Positions 16,055 through 25,271 of a stretch of 64,000 bases of DNA are shown piece after piece; the first letter of the stretch is position 1, and every line of letters begins with the position of its first letter. The position numbers and the translations under genes are program-made. Below the pieces are notes generated by a model. The model worked only from the letters and a program-made list of their open reading frames with translations. It did no database searches and was not told the origin of the DNA. Source of the DNA: Tsukamurella sputi. GTDB taxonomy: Bacteria; Actinomycetota; Actinomycetes; Mycobacteriales; Mycobacteriaceae. Where the stretch lies: NCBI RefSeq assembly GCF_007858445.1, contig NZ_VIGV01000004.1, forward strand, positions 558,001 through 622,000, in the 5' to 3' direction.

Positions 16055-17292
16055 TGGAACGGATCGAGGGGGTCATCCGGCCGTACGCCTGGGGCTCGCG
16101 CACGGTGCTGGCGACGATGCAGGGCCGCACCGTGCCGTCGAACCACCCCGAGGCCGAGCTGTGGTTCGGCGCGCACCCGGCCGATCCCGCGAAGCTCTAC
16201 GACGCATCGGGGGCGACCGACGGTGATCTGTTGGCCGCGATCGGCACCGACCTCGACGGCCAGCTCGGTCCCGCCTGCCGCGGTGAGTTCGGCGACCGCC
16301 TCCCGTACCTGGTCAAGGTGCTCGCCGCCGAAGAGCCGCTCTCGCTGCAGGCACACCCCTCGCGGGAGCAGGCCGAGGAGGGCTTCGCCCGCGAGAACGC
16401 GGCGGGCATCCCGCTCGACGCCCCCGAGCGGAACTACCGCGACGCCGCGCACAAGCCGGAGGTCGTGATCGCGCTGAGCCGGTTCGAGGCGCTCGCGGGC
16501 TTCCGCGACCCGGCGGTCACCGTCGAACTGCTGCGCGTCCTAGCGGTGCCGGAGCTGGACAGCTACCTCGGCCTGCTCGCCGGGCAGCCGGACTCGATGG
16601 GCCTGCGCGCCCTGGTCACCACCTGGATCACGCTGCCACAGCCCGCTCTCGCGGTGCTGGTGCCGGCCGTGCTCGGGGGCTGCGTGCGGTACCTGGAAAG
16701 CGGCGCGGAGCGGTTCAAGGGCGAGGCGCAGCTCGCGCTGACGCTGGGGGAGCGCTACCCGGACGATGCGGGCGTGCTCGCGGCGCTGCTGCTCAACCGG
16801 ATCGTGCTCGAACCGGGGCAGGCGCTCTACCTCGCCGCAGGCAACCTGCACGCGTACATCAACGGGGCGGCCGTCGAGGTCATGGCGAACTCCGACAACG
16901 TCCTGCGCGGTGGGCTCACGCCCAAGCACGTCGACGTGCCGGAGCTGCTGCGGGTGCTGGACTTCACGCCCCGCGCACCGTCGGACCTGGCGCCCCGCAC
17001 CTCGACGGTGGGCCCCGAGGTGATCTTCTCGACTCCCGCGCCCGAGTTCCGGGTCTCGCGGGTGCGGCTCGACGGGACCGCGCTCAAGCGCGCTGCGTCG
17101 GTGGAGCTGGACGCACGCGGCCCGCAGCTGCTGGTGGTCACCGAGGGAACGGTGACGGTGCGCAGTGCGGGCCGGTCGATCGACGTCCCGGCGGGCAGCG
17201 GCCTGTGGATGGCCGCGTCGGACCCGGGCGTGGTGGTCAGCGCCCACTCACCGGCGGCGGAGTTCTTCCGGACGCTGGTGGGCGGGCACTAG
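16054..17292 (+). CDS. manA: Mannose-6-phosphate isomerase, class I
   Basis: 412 residues from ATG 16054; a GTG three bases earlier is also in frame. Opening GVIRPYAWGSRTVLA and ELWFGAHP are standard, the zinc ligands lie in LQAHPSREQAEEGF and HKPEVVIAL, and GNLHAYINGAAVEVMANSDN is the ManA signature. It isomerises fructose-6-phosphate and mannose-6-phosphate, supplying substrate to ManB. The operon with manB provides the route from glycolysis to mannose-1-phosphate. Confidence 0.95.
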   Translation: MERIEGVIRPYAWGSRTVLATMQGRTVPSNHPEAELWFGAHPADPAKLYDASGATDGDLLAAIGTDLDGQLGPACRGEFGDRLPYLVKVLAAEEPLSLQAHPSREQAEEGFARENAAGIPLDAPERNYRDAAHKPEVVIALSRFEALAGFRDPAVTVELLRVLAVPELDSYLGLLAGQPDSMGLRALVTTWITLPQPALAVLVPAVLGGCVRYLESGAERFKGEAQLALTLGERYPDDAGVLAALLLNRIVLEPGQALYLAAGNLHAYINGAAVEVMANSDNVLRGGLTPKHVDVPELLRVLDFTPRAPSDLAPRTSTVGPEVIFSTPAPEFRVSRVRLDGTALKRAASVELDARGPQLLVVTEGTVTVRSAGRSIDVPAGSGLWMAASDPGVVVSAHSPAAEFFRTLVGGH

Positions 17293-17307
17293 CGCCGCCG
17301 TGAGGGG

Positions 17308-17511
17308 CTAGACGCCGCCGAGGTTCTCGTAGAAGGTCTCGGGGATGTCGAAGGTCTGCATGTTCGACACGGCGACGGCCTCGGGCTGTGCCTTGCTGAG
17401 CACGGCGAGCGGCTTGCCGTCGCGCGTGAGCAGCACGTCGTCGCCGCCCTCGACGATGCTGAGGAGCTGGGCGACGGTCTGGTCGGTGGTGTGCGCGAAA
17501 GTCTTGGTCAT
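17308..17511 (-). CDS. Antitoxin-like protein of the Phd/YefM type, no adjacent toxin
   Basis: 67 residues from ATG 17511. The pattern QTVAQLLSIVEGGDDVLLTRDG then KPLAVLSKAQPEAV is the prevent-host-death fold core (a short N-terminal DNA-binding region and ...VLLTRDGKP.AVL), here cited as the segments LLSIVEGGDDVLL and RDGKPLAVLS. Phd/YefM antitoxins normally precede a RelE/Doc/PIN toxin, but downstream (minus strand) is the 3' end of manA and no toxin frame is seen. It may be an orphan regulator. A TACCGT box 7 nt upstream predicts a leaderless message, and GTAAC motifs around it suggest autoregulation. Confidence 0.72.
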   Translation of the reverse strand: MTKTFAHTTDQTVAQLLSIVEGGDDVLLTRDGKPLAVLSKAQPEAVAVSNMQTFDIPETFYENLGGV

Positions 17512-17518
17512 AGGCCCG

Positions 17519-17524
17519 ACGGTA
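17519..17524 (-). promoter_or_regulatory. -10 hexamer of the antitoxin-like gene (leaderless)
   Basis: Minus-strand TACCGT, 7 nt from ATG 17511. Confidence 0.65.
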
Positions 17525-17525
17525 A

Positions 17526-17591
17526 GTGTTACTCGGCGGTACGCCAACAGTTTTCGTGTACCGAAGGGTAACACCGGCGGGTAACTTCGGT
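17526..17591. promoter_or_regulatory. Cluster of GTAAC motifs and an inverted repeat upstream of the antitoxin-like gene
   Basis: GTGTTAC at 17526-17532 is the reverse complement of the GTAACAC at 17568-17574; GGGTAAC occurs twice in direct orientation around 17566-17586; and ACCGAAG (17560-17566) with CTTCGGT (17585-17591) form perfect 7-bp arms. A cluster like this suits binding by a dimeric autoregulator. Confidence 0.4.
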
Positions 17592-17697
17592 GCGTCCCGG
17601 ACGCCCCCGACGGTGTCCGCTGTGCGTGAAATGCCGCGCGGGCGTGCGACGGTGGTGTTTGATGAGTCGTCACACACCCATAGACACAGGAGCACGC

Positions 17698-19194
17698 ATG
17701 GCCAACCCACTGCTGCGTACCAAATCGGTGGAGCAGTCGATCGCCGATACCGAGGTGGTCGGTACCCGGCTGATGAAGCAGCTGACGGCGTGGGATCTCA
17801 CGATCTTCGGCGTCGCGGTCGTCGTCGGCGCGGGCATCTTCACCATCGGCGCCTCGACGGCCGGCGACTACTCGGGCCCCGCGGTCACCGTCTCCTTCGT
17901 CATCGCCGCGATCGCGTGCGGCCTGGCCGCGCTCTGCTACGCGGAGTTCGCGTCGACGGTGCCCGTCGCCGGTTCGGCGTACACCTTCTCCTATGCGACC
18001 TTCGGCGAGTTCGTCGCCTGGATCATCGGTTGGGACCTGGTGCTGGAGTTCTCCATCGCCGCCGCTGCCGTCGCGAGCGGGTGGTCGAGCTACCTCGGCA
18101 CCGTCTTCGGCACCGGGCCGGCGGCGTTCCAGGTCGGAGGCCACACGGTCGACTGGGGTGCCATGCTCATCGTCGGAGTGCTCACGGTCCTGCTGACCTT
18201 CGGTGCGAAGGTCTCCTCGCGGGTGTCGGCCGTGATCACCGCGATCAAGGTCGCGGTCGTGATCCTGGTGATCGCCGTCGGCGCCTTCTACATCAAGGCC
18301 TCGAACTACACCCCGTTCGTTCCGGACTCCGTGCCGGGTGCGAGTGAGGGCGTGAGCTGGAAGTCCACCCTGTTCCAGGCGATCGCCGGCAGCAGCTCGT
18401 CGTACGGCTGGTACGGCGTCCTCGCCGGCGCGGGCATCGTCTTCTTCGCCTTCATCGGTTTCGACATCGTGGCGACCTCCGCGGAGGAGACCGTGAACCC
18501 GCAGCGCGACGTGCCGCGCGGCATCATGGGCTCGCTCGCGATCGTCACCGTGCTCTACATCGCGGTCACCGTCGTGGTCACCGGTATGGCGAGCTACAAG
18601 GACCTCGCGACCAAGGCCGGTGACGGCTCCGGCAAGAATCTCGCGTACGCCTTCTCCCTGAACGGGGTCGACTGGGCGGCCACGATCATCTCGATCGGCG
18701 CGCTCGCCGGCCTGACCACGGTGGTCATGGTGCTGCTCATGGGGCAGAACCGCGTGCTCTTCGCCATGGCCCGCGACGGCCTGCTGCCCCGCAAGCTCGC
18801 GAAGACCTCGGATCGCGGCGTGCCGGTGCGCATCTCGGTCGGCGTCGGCGTCGTGGTCGCGATCTTCGCCGGCCTCGTCCCGCTCAGCGAGCTCGCCGAG
18901 CTGATCAACATCGGCACCCTGTTCGCCTTCGTCCTCGTCTCGGTCGGCGTCGTCGTGCTGCGCAAGCAGCGGCCGGATCTCAAACGCGGATTCCGCGCGC
19001 CGTTCGTGCCGCTGGTGCCGATCCTCTCCGTGATCGCGTGCGGCTGGCTCATGCTGAACCTGTCGCTGGAGACCTGGTCGCGGTTCCTCATCTGGATGGT
19101 GCTGGGCGTGGTCGTCTACTTCCTGTACTCGAAGAACCACTCGGTGCTCGGCAGGCGCGAGCGCGGCGAGGTCATCGAGTCGCTCGCCGACTGA
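17698..19194 (+). CDS. APC-family amino acid permease (cationic amino acid transporter type)
   Basis: 498 residues from ATG 17698 with AGGAG 6 nt upstream. About 12 membrane segments. The N-terminal consensus motif of the APC superfamily is clear: TAWDLTIFGVAVVVGAGIF and ASTAGDYSGPAVTVSFVIA, with the loop CGLAALCYAEFASTVPVAGS and FAFIGFDIVATSAEE. Similar to the Rv3253c type permease that lies in the same chromosomal region of mycobacteria; the substrate is inferred to be an amino acid. A perfect 17-bp terminator hairpin follows its stop. Confidence 0.88.
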   Translation: MANPLLRTKSVEQSIADTEVVGTRLMKQLTAWDLTIFGVAVVVGAGIFTIGASTAGDYSGPAVTVSFVIAAIACGLAALCYAEFASTVPVAGSAYTFSYATFGEFVAWIIGWDLVLEFSIAAAAVASGWSSYLGTVFGTGPAAFQVGGHTVDWGAMLIVGVLTVLLTFGAKVSSRVSAVITAIKVAVVILVIAVGAFYIKASNYTPFVPDSVPGASEGVSWKSTLFQAIAGSSSSYGWYGVLAGAGIVFFAFIGFDIVATSAEETVNPQRDVPRGIMGSLAIVTVLYIAVTVVVTGMASYKDLATKAGDGSGKNLAYAFSLNGVDWAATIISIGALAGLTTVVMVLLMGQNRVLFAMARDGLLPRKLAKTSDRGVPVRISVGVGVVVAIFAGLVPLSELAELINIGTLFAFVLVSVGVVVLRKQRPDLKRGFRAPFVPLVPILSVIACGWLMLNLSLETWSRFLIWMVLGVVVYFLYSKNHSVLGRRERGEVIESLAD

Positions 19195-19212
19195 TCGGCC
19201 CGTCGATCCGCT

Positions 19213-19252
19213 GAGAACCGCGGCCGGAGCACCGTCTCCGGCCGCGGTTCTC
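19213..19252 (+). terminator. Strong hairpin terminator after the permease
   Basis: Perfect 17-bp stem (19213-19229 with 19236-19252, GAGAACCGCGGCCGGAG and its complement) around loop CACCGT. No U-run follows, as is common in high-GC actinobacteria. Confidence 0.8.
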
Positions 19253-19324
19253 CGTCTCCTGCCCGTCCGGCGGCGGTGGCCGGGTGCGCTCGCGGATTCC
19301 GTACGCTGCAGCGCGAATGTGCGA

Positions 19325-19330
19325 TATATT
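19325..19330 (+). promoter_or_regulatory. -10 hexamer of the SMI1/KNR4 gene (leaderless)
   Basis: TATATT, an unusually AT-rich box for this genome, ends 7 nt before GTG 19338. An in-frame ATG at 19317 lies upstream of the box and is unlikely to be transcribed. Confidence 0.65.
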
Positions 19331-19337
19331 CAGAATC

Positions 19338-20489
19338 GTGAACACCGACGTGGGGGTAGCACGCTGGCGGGAGCTGATCGACGCCGTCGTCGTCCAGAAG
19401 GCGCGGCTCGTCCGTGCGGACCCCGAACTGTACGAGACGTCGGCGCCGAATCCGGGCGCGACGGAGGAGCAATTGCTCGCCGCGGAGCGGCGGCTCGGGC
19501 ACCGGCTACCTGAGCAGTACCGCGAGTTCCTCACGGTGGCGAACGGATGGAACGGCTGGGGAGGCATCTCGGGCCGGCTTCTCGGCTGCGAGAGCATGGC
19601 CGGTGCGTCCGGTTTCGAGGTGTCGATCCGCCTGGTGGACAACACCGTCCTCGAATGGGCCACCGACGCGGACTGGGTCCGCATCGAGGACGACCCCGTC
19701 ACGATGATGCTCCACCGCGATAGCCAGGGGCACCCCGCGGGGAGCGTCCTGCGCCCGGTGTACGGCGACACGATCTACGGGACGTTCGAGGAGTACGTCA
19801 CGGAGCACCTGGCCGATCTCACCGCGTGGGCGGACCGGGAGGCGCTCGGACCTCACGGCGCCGCGTGGGGACGCGATCTGCGCGACGCCGAACCCGGTCT
19901 CGGGGAGATCCTCCGGCGTCTGGTCGACGCCCACCTCGATGTCGCGATGCTCGAGCGCCGCGTCGAGGCATTCGTGCCACCCGGGTCGCCTGCGACCCCG
20001 GAACAGGTGGACGAGGTGGAGCGTGCGATCGGTCGATCCCTGCATCCGGAGCACAGGGGGCTGCTCCTCCTCATGAACGGGTGGCCGGGAATCCCGTACA
20101 TCCTCAGCACGGCCGAGATCATCGACGGTGAGCGGTGGCGCACTGCACTCCAGGAGAAGGACCGGTTCGACGCGGATCATCGGCGCCAGCGCAACGCGGC
20201 GTTCGCCCACGCGGGCATCCCGATCCCGGACGACGATCGGCCGGCGGCGTCGATCCGGGCCGCCGCGATCGACGTCGTTCCCTTCGGTGCGTGGTCGGCC
20301 TGTGCTCTCGGTGTCGACGTCGACGACGGATCCGTCCGCTGGATCCCGGACGACGCGAAGTACGAGGAAGCGCCGGGCGAGTCGACGACGCGGTCCGTGG
20401 GTACCGTCCGCGAGTACCTTCTGACGGAGATCGACCGGTTGCAGAGCCGGATCGAGAGCTACAGCGCGGTGGAGCGGCGGACCCCGTGA
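19338..20489 (+). CDS. Tandem SMI1/KNR4 family protein, possible immunity protein
   Basis: 383 residues from GTG 19338. Two SMI1/KNR4-like modules are visible: residues about 35-130 (ATEEQLLAAERRLGHRLP, then EQYREFLTVANGWNGWGG) and residues about 215-345 (ATPEQVDEVERAIGRSLHP, then HRGLLLLMNGWPGIPYIL). This fold is very common among immunity proteins of polymorphic toxin systems and also occurs in regulatory scaffolds. No toxin, secretion gene or repeat protein is adjacent, so it is an orphan here. It replaces the alkane hydroxylase/rubredoxin genes that lie between the permease and ahcY in mycobacteria, suggesting local gain or replacement. Confidence 0.82.
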   Translation: MNTDVGVARWRELIDAVVVQKARLVRADPELYETSAPNPGATEEQLLAAERRLGHRLPEQYREFLTVANGWNGWGGISGRLLGCESMAGASGFEVSIRLVDNTVLEWATDADWVRIEDDPVTMMLHRDSQGHPAGSVLRPVYGDTIYGTFEEYVTEHLADLTAWADREALGPHGAAWGRDLRDAEPGLGEILRRLVDAHLDVAMLERRVEAFVPPGSPATPEQVDEVERAIGRSLHPEHRGLLLLMNGWPGIPYILSTAEIIDGERWRTALQEKDRFDADHRRQRNAAFAHAGIPIPDDDRPAASIRAAAIDVVPFGAWSACALGVDVDDGSVRWIPDDAKYEEAPGESTTRSVGTVREYLLTEIDRLQSRIESYSAVERRTP

Positions 20490-20614
20490 TCCGCCTCGTC
20501 CGAAACTCGGGTTCTGCGGGGCTTCGAGCCCGTTTTCGGCCGCGGACCGTCGAACAACCCGACGTTCGGAACGCAACCGCAACGGGCGGCGGGGCATCCA
20601 GGCACCAGGAGCGA

Positions 20615-20620
20615 TAGCCT
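20615..20620 (+). promoter_or_regulatory. -10 hexamer of ahcY (leaderless)
   Basis: TAGCCT, 7 nt before GTG 20628. Confidence 0.65.
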
Positions 20621-20627
20621 GGACCGC

Positions 20628-22094
<1,467 letters not shown>

Positions 22095-22095
22095 G

Positions 22096-22839
22096 TCACC
22101 GCACCCGCGACGAACTCACGCACACCTTCCACCCTCCGGATTCCTTCCGGAGGGTGGACGTGTCCGTGACGGACTTCGAGACGATCACGGTGGAGCCCAC
22201 CGGCGTCGAGGTCACCTGGGCGTCGGCGGTCCCGGCGCCGGCGTCGATCCGGATCGCGCCGACGGTCACGTCCCAGCGCCCTCCGGCTCCGAGCAGCATG
22301 TCGACCTCCGCGGCGAAGGTCTGCGCGGTGAATTGACTGCGCAGCATCTGCACGTCCGCGGCGCAGCGCACCCCGACCAGCGCCGACAGGTCGCGGTCGT
22401 TGAGCGCCTTCGTCTCCGCGGCGATGACGTCGCGGATCTGCTGGTCGTCGTCGGGTCCGCGATGGGCGAGGATGTACCAGGTGGTGCCGACGATGATCGC
22501 GATGATGATCAGTGCCGTCCCCACCACGATGGCGAGGGACCGATCCCGCGGGGGCGGCGGCCCCGTCGGCGCGGGGACGTACGCCGGCCCGGCGGGGACG
22601 TACGGCGGTGCGGCCGGGGCGTGGGGCGCGGCCAGGGCGTCGGCCGGCGCTGCCACGGGCACCGACGGTGCGGGAGCCCCCGTCACGGCACGCCCCGTCA
22701 GGTAGGGAGTGCCCGCCGAGGAGACCGGCCCGCCCGTGCCGTACTGCTGCGGCGGACGGGGCGGCGCGATCCCGAGCCGTTGGTACGTCTCCGCCGGGAG
22801 GACGGGGTGCAGCAGCTCGCGCGGGTCAGTGGGGCGCAT
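22096..22839 (-). CDS. Proline-rich single-pass membrane protein with extracytoplasmic domain
   Basis: 247 residues from ATG 22839. Residues 25-100 form a Pro/Ala/Gly-rich cytoplasmic segment, residues 102-123 one membrane helix (LAIVVGTALIIIAIIVGTTW), and residues 130-247 an outside domain (IRDVIAAETKALNDRDLSAL, then GGWKVCVSSSRVR) resembling the NTF2-like domains attached to mycobacterial membrane proteins, as an inference. The start overlaps the end of the DUF1003 gene by 14 bp, so it is the third gene of a minus-strand operon with the CBS-domain and DUF1003 genes. Function unknown. Confidence 0.7.
   Translation of the reverse strand: MRPTDPRELLHPVLPAETYQRLGIAPPRPPQQYGTGGPVSSAGTPYLTGRAVTGAPAPSVPVAAPADALAAPHAPAAPPYVPAGPAYVPAPTGPPPPRDRSLAIVVGTALIIIAIIVGTTWYILAHRGPDDDQQIRDVIAAETKALNDRDLSALVGVRCAADVQMLRSQFTAQTFAAEVDMLLGAGGRWDVTVGAIRIDAGAGTADAQVTSTPVGSTVIVSKSVTDTSTLRKESGGWKVCVSSSRVR
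22129..22157. terminator. Bidirectional hairpin embedded in the opposing gene's 3' codons
   Basis: Perfect 12-bp stem, CCACCCTCCGGA (22129-22140) with TCCGGAGGGTGG (22146-22157), loop TTCCT. It is 34 bases after the ahcY stop but inside the C-terminal coding sequence of the minus-strand gene (the SGGWKV codons). Confidence 0.6.
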
Positions 22840-23362
22840 CGCCGCGGTCCTCCGGCGTCGCGGGCACGTGGCTGCGATGTTCGAGCGACTGCAGCAGCGC
22901 GGTGAGCGCGTCCAGCTTCTCGTGGACCTCGTCGAGCTCGCGGCGCATGTAGTCGCGGCTCGCCGCCTCGCCCACGGCCAGGCGCACCGAGGCCAGCTCG
23001 CGGGCGAGGAACTCGGTGTCGGCCTTGGTCTGTGCGGCGCGGGCCCGGTCCTCGTCGAGCGAGACCCGGTCGCGGCTCTCCTGCCGGTTCTGCGCGAGCA
23101 GGATCAGCGGCGCGGCGTACGCGGCCTGCGTCGAGAAGGCCAGGTTGAGCAGGATGAACGGGTACGGGTCGAATCGGAACGCCACCCAGCTGACGTTGAT
23201 CAGCACCCAGACCACCACGATGATCGTCTGGATCGCGAGGTAGCGGCCGGTGCCGAGGAAGCGTGCGACCCGCTCGGCGCCCTGGCCGATCATGTCGTCG
23301 CCCAGGTTCAGGTTGAAGCTGTGGCTCAACCGGGGGGTGTCGAGGCGCGAGCGCTCCTTCAT
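22826..23362 (-). CDS. DUF1003 family membrane protein
   Basis: 178 residues from ATG 23362. Two membrane helices (AIQTIIVVVWVLINVSWVAF and PYPFILLNLAFSTQAAYAAP) are followed by NRQESRDRVSLDEDRARAAQ, the DUF1003 signature, and a C-terminal coiled coil (residues about 120-165, LARELASVRLAVGEAASRDY then LDEVHEKLDALTALLQSL). The ATG overlaps the stop of the upstream CBS-domain gene (ATGA). DUF1003 proteins often lie beside magnesium-transport regulators; their function is unknown. Confidence 0.88.
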   Translation of the reverse strand: MKERSRLDTPRLSHSFNLNLGDDMIGQGAERVARFLGTGRYLAIQTIIVVVWVLINVSWVAFRFDPYPFILLNLAFSTQAAYAAPLILLAQNRQESRDRVSLDEDRARAAQTKADTEFLARELASVRLAVGEAASRDYMRRELDEVHEKLDALTALLQSLEHRSHVPATPEDRGDAPH

Positions 23363-24642
23363 CCGGTCACCTCCTCGGTGTGCTCGTCCTCGTCACGCCA
23401 GTCCTCGGGCAGCAGGTGGTCGAGCACGTCGTCGACGGACACGGCCCCCAGCAGATGGTTCTCGGTGTCGATGACCGGCCCGCTGACCAGGTTGTACGCC
23501 GCGAAGTAGCGGGTCACCGCGCCCAGCGGATCGTCCGGGCCCAGGCGCGGCAGGTCGGTGTCGACGATGCCGCCCACCAGGTCCGCCGGGGGCTCACGGA
23601 GCAGCTGCTGCAGGTGTACCGCGCCGAGATAGCGGCCCGTCGGTGTGGCCGTGGGCGGCCGCACCACGAAGACCATGCTGGCCAGTGCCGGCGTGATGTC
23701 GGGGTTGCGGGCCCGGGCGAGGGCCTCCGCCACCGTGGTCGACGGGGTGACGACGATCGGCTCGGGCGTCATCATGCCGCCGGCGGTGTACGGCGAGAAG
23801 GTGAGCAGGCGGCGGACGGTGCCCGAGTCCTCGGGGTCCATCACCGACAGCAGCTCCTCGCGCTGGGTGTCGGGCAGCTCTCCCAGGAGGTCGGCGGCGT
23901 CGTCGGGGTCCATCGCCTCGAGGACGTCGGCGGCACGGGCCTTCGACAGGTAGGCGATCACCTCGGCCTGGTCGTCGTCGCCGAGCTCCTGCAGCACATC
24001 GGCGAGCCGCTCGTCGTCGAAGGCGGCGGCGATCGAGAGCCTGCGCTGCGTCGGCAGCTCCCGCAGGGCCTGCGCGACGTCGGTGGCGCGCATGTCCTCG
24101 AAGACGGTCAGGGCCTCGGCGATGTCGTGATCGGCGCCCGTGAGCGCGGTGGTCGTGAAGCCCGAGACGTGGGGGAGGTCCACCACCTGGACGCCTCCGC
24201 GCCGGCTCCAGCCGGTCGCGCGGATCTTCACCGCGAGACGGTGCACCACCCAGTCCCGCGTGCGGGTCTGCTCGATCCCGACGTCGGCGACGGAGGCGTC
24301 GGCACCGTCGTACGGTTCCCCGGGCTCCTCGATGCGGACCTTGGTGCCCAGGAGCTGGCCGAGGGCGAGCGCCTCGCCCGGCCGGATGTGCAGCCGGCGC
24401 AGGCTCACCGAGCCCGTGTTGAGGGTGACGGCGGCGGGTTCGATGCTGGTCACGCGCAGCATCGGCACGAAGATGCGGCGGCGGTTCGCCAGTTCCACCG
24501 CGAGTCCGAGGACCCGCGGTGCCTTGCGATCGGCCCGCAGGCCGATGACCGCGTCCCGGACGCGGCCGACGGATTCGCCGTCCGGACCGACGACGGGGAG
24601 GCCGGACAGTCGCGCGACGAATACTCTGGAGACAGCCGACAT
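23359..24642 (-). CDS. CBS-domain protein with PRC-barrel and MgtE N-terminal-like domain (no transporter domain)
   Basis: 427 residues from ATG 24642. Order: PRC-barrel-like N-terminus (LPVVGPDGESVGRVRDAVIG) to about residue 160, then the superhelical MgtE-N domain (AEALTVFEDMRATDVAQALR, LADVLQELGDDDQAEVIAYL, ADVLEAMDPDDAADLLGELP), then two CBS domains (GGMMTPEPIVVTPSTTV to GAVSVDDVLDHLLPEDW). These parts sense Mg2+ in MgtE, but the five-helix channel domain is missing, so this is a stand-alone sensor, equivalent to Rv1232c. Leaderless promoter TACCCT 7 nt upstream. Divergent from the stress-protein gene and operonic with DUF1003 and the membrane protein. Confidence 0.85.
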   Translation of the reverse strand: MSAVSRVFVARLSGLPVVGPDGESVGRVRDAVIGLRADRKAPRVLGLAVELANRRRIFVPMLRVTSIEPAAVTLNTGSVSLRRLHIRPGEALALGQLLGTKVRIEEPGEPYDGADASVADVGIEQTRTRDWVVHRLAVKIRATGWSRRGGVQVVDLPHVSGFTTTALTGADHDIAEALTVFEDMRATDVAQALRELPTQRRLSIAAAFDDERLADVLQELGDDDQAEVIAYLSKARAADVLEAMDPDDAADLLGELPDTQREELLSVMDPEDSGTVRRLLTFSPYTAGGMMTPEPIVVTPSTTVAEALARARNPDITPALASMVFVVRPPTATPTGRYLGAVHLQQLLREPPADLVGGIVDTDLPRLGPDDPLGAVTRYFAAYNLVSGPVIDTENHLLGAVSVDDVLDHLLPEDWRDEDEHTEEVTG

Positions 24643-24649
24643 GTACTTC

Positions 24650-24655
24650 AGGGTA
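24650..24655 (-). promoter_or_regulatory. -10 hexamer of the CBS-MgtE-N gene (leaderless)
   Basis: Minus-strand TACCCT, 7 nt from ATG 24642. Confidence 0.65.
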
Positions 24656-24694
24656 GTTTCGTTCCAACGATCGCACGTGAAGGAGGGCGCCGAA

Positions 24695-25225
24695 ATGTCG
24701 CAGCCGTTGTCCGGACCCGGCTCGCCGAACCAGTCGGGAGGCCCCGCGGGGCAGCCGTTCCGAGGCCTGCCGACGCCGCCGAAGGGCTGGCCGATCGGCT
24801 CGTACAGCACCTACGCCGAGGCTCAGCGCGCCGTCGACTACCTGTCGGACCAGGAGTTCCCGGTCCAGAACGTCACCATCGTGGGCGTCGACCTGATGCA
24901 GGTCGAGCGGATCACGGGCCGGTTGACGTGGGGCCGTGTGCTCAGCGCCGGCGCCGCCTCCGGAGCCTGGCTCGGCCTCTTCCTCGGCCTGCTGGTGGGG
25001 CTCTTCGTGGGTGGCGGGTCGTCGCTGCCCGCGACGGTGATCGCCGGCGTCATCGGCGGCATCGTCTTCGGCCTGATCAGCGCCGCGGTGCCGTACTGGG
25101 CCTCGCGCGGCACCCGCGACTTCTCGTCTACGATGCAGCTCGTCGCCGGACGGTACGACGTGCTCTGCGACCCGCAGGTCGCCGAGCAGGCCCGCGACAT
25201 GCTGGCGCGCCTGAACATCCAGTAG
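24695..25225 (+). CDS. General-stress-type membrane protein (Rv1234-like)
   Basis: 176 residues from ATG 24695, with AGGAGGG 8 nt upstream. After a Pro/Gly-rich N-terminus comes IGSYSTYAEAQRAVDYLSDQ and FPVQNVTIVGVDL, the small ferredoxin-like fold of general stress protein 17M, followed by a Gly-rich membrane region (ASGAWLGLFLGLLVGLFVGG and a second helix GVIGGIVFGLISA). It is divergent from the CBS-domain gene with 52 bp between starts, as in M. tuberculosis. The role of such proteins is unclear. Confidence 0.78.
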   Translation: MSQPLSGPGSPNQSGGPAGQPFRGLPTPPKGWPIGSYSTYAEAQRAVDYLSDQEFPVQNVTIVGVDLMQVERITGRLTWGRVLSAGAASGAWLGLFLGLLVGLFVGGGSSLPATVIAGVIGGIVFGLISAAVPYWASRGTRDFSSTMQLVAGRYDVLCDPQVAEQARDMLARLNIQ

Positions 25226-25243
25226 CCCGAGATAGTTGCCGCA

Positions 25244-25270
25244 CCGGAAACGATCCGATATCGTTTCCGG
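25244..25270. promoter_or_regulatory. 27-bp perfect inverted repeat over the promoter of a two-gene operon
   Basis: Arms CCGGAAACGAT (25244-25254) and ATCGTTTCCGG (25260-25270) around a 5-bp centre. A third half-site GGAAACG continues at 25274-25280. The repeat overlaps the -10 hexamer TATCGT (25259-25264), so the HTH protein encoded by the second gene of the operon is the obvious candidate for binding it. Confidence 0.75.
25259..25264 (+). promoter_or_regulatory. -10 hexamer of the membrane/HTH operon (leaderless)
   Basis: TATCGT, 7 nt before ATG 25272, inside the inverted repeat. Confidence 0.6.
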
Positions 25271-25271
25271 T

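Noticed and set aside
17308-17511. A complete toxin-antitoxin module around the Phd-like gene.
   Set aside because: No toxin-sized frame with RelE, Doc or PIN features is found on either side; the neighbours are manA and the permease.
19317-19319. ATG at 19317 as start of the SMI1/KNR4 gene.
   Set aside because: It lies upstream of the TATATT -10 box, so it would not be in the transcript; GTG 19338 fits the leaderless pattern.
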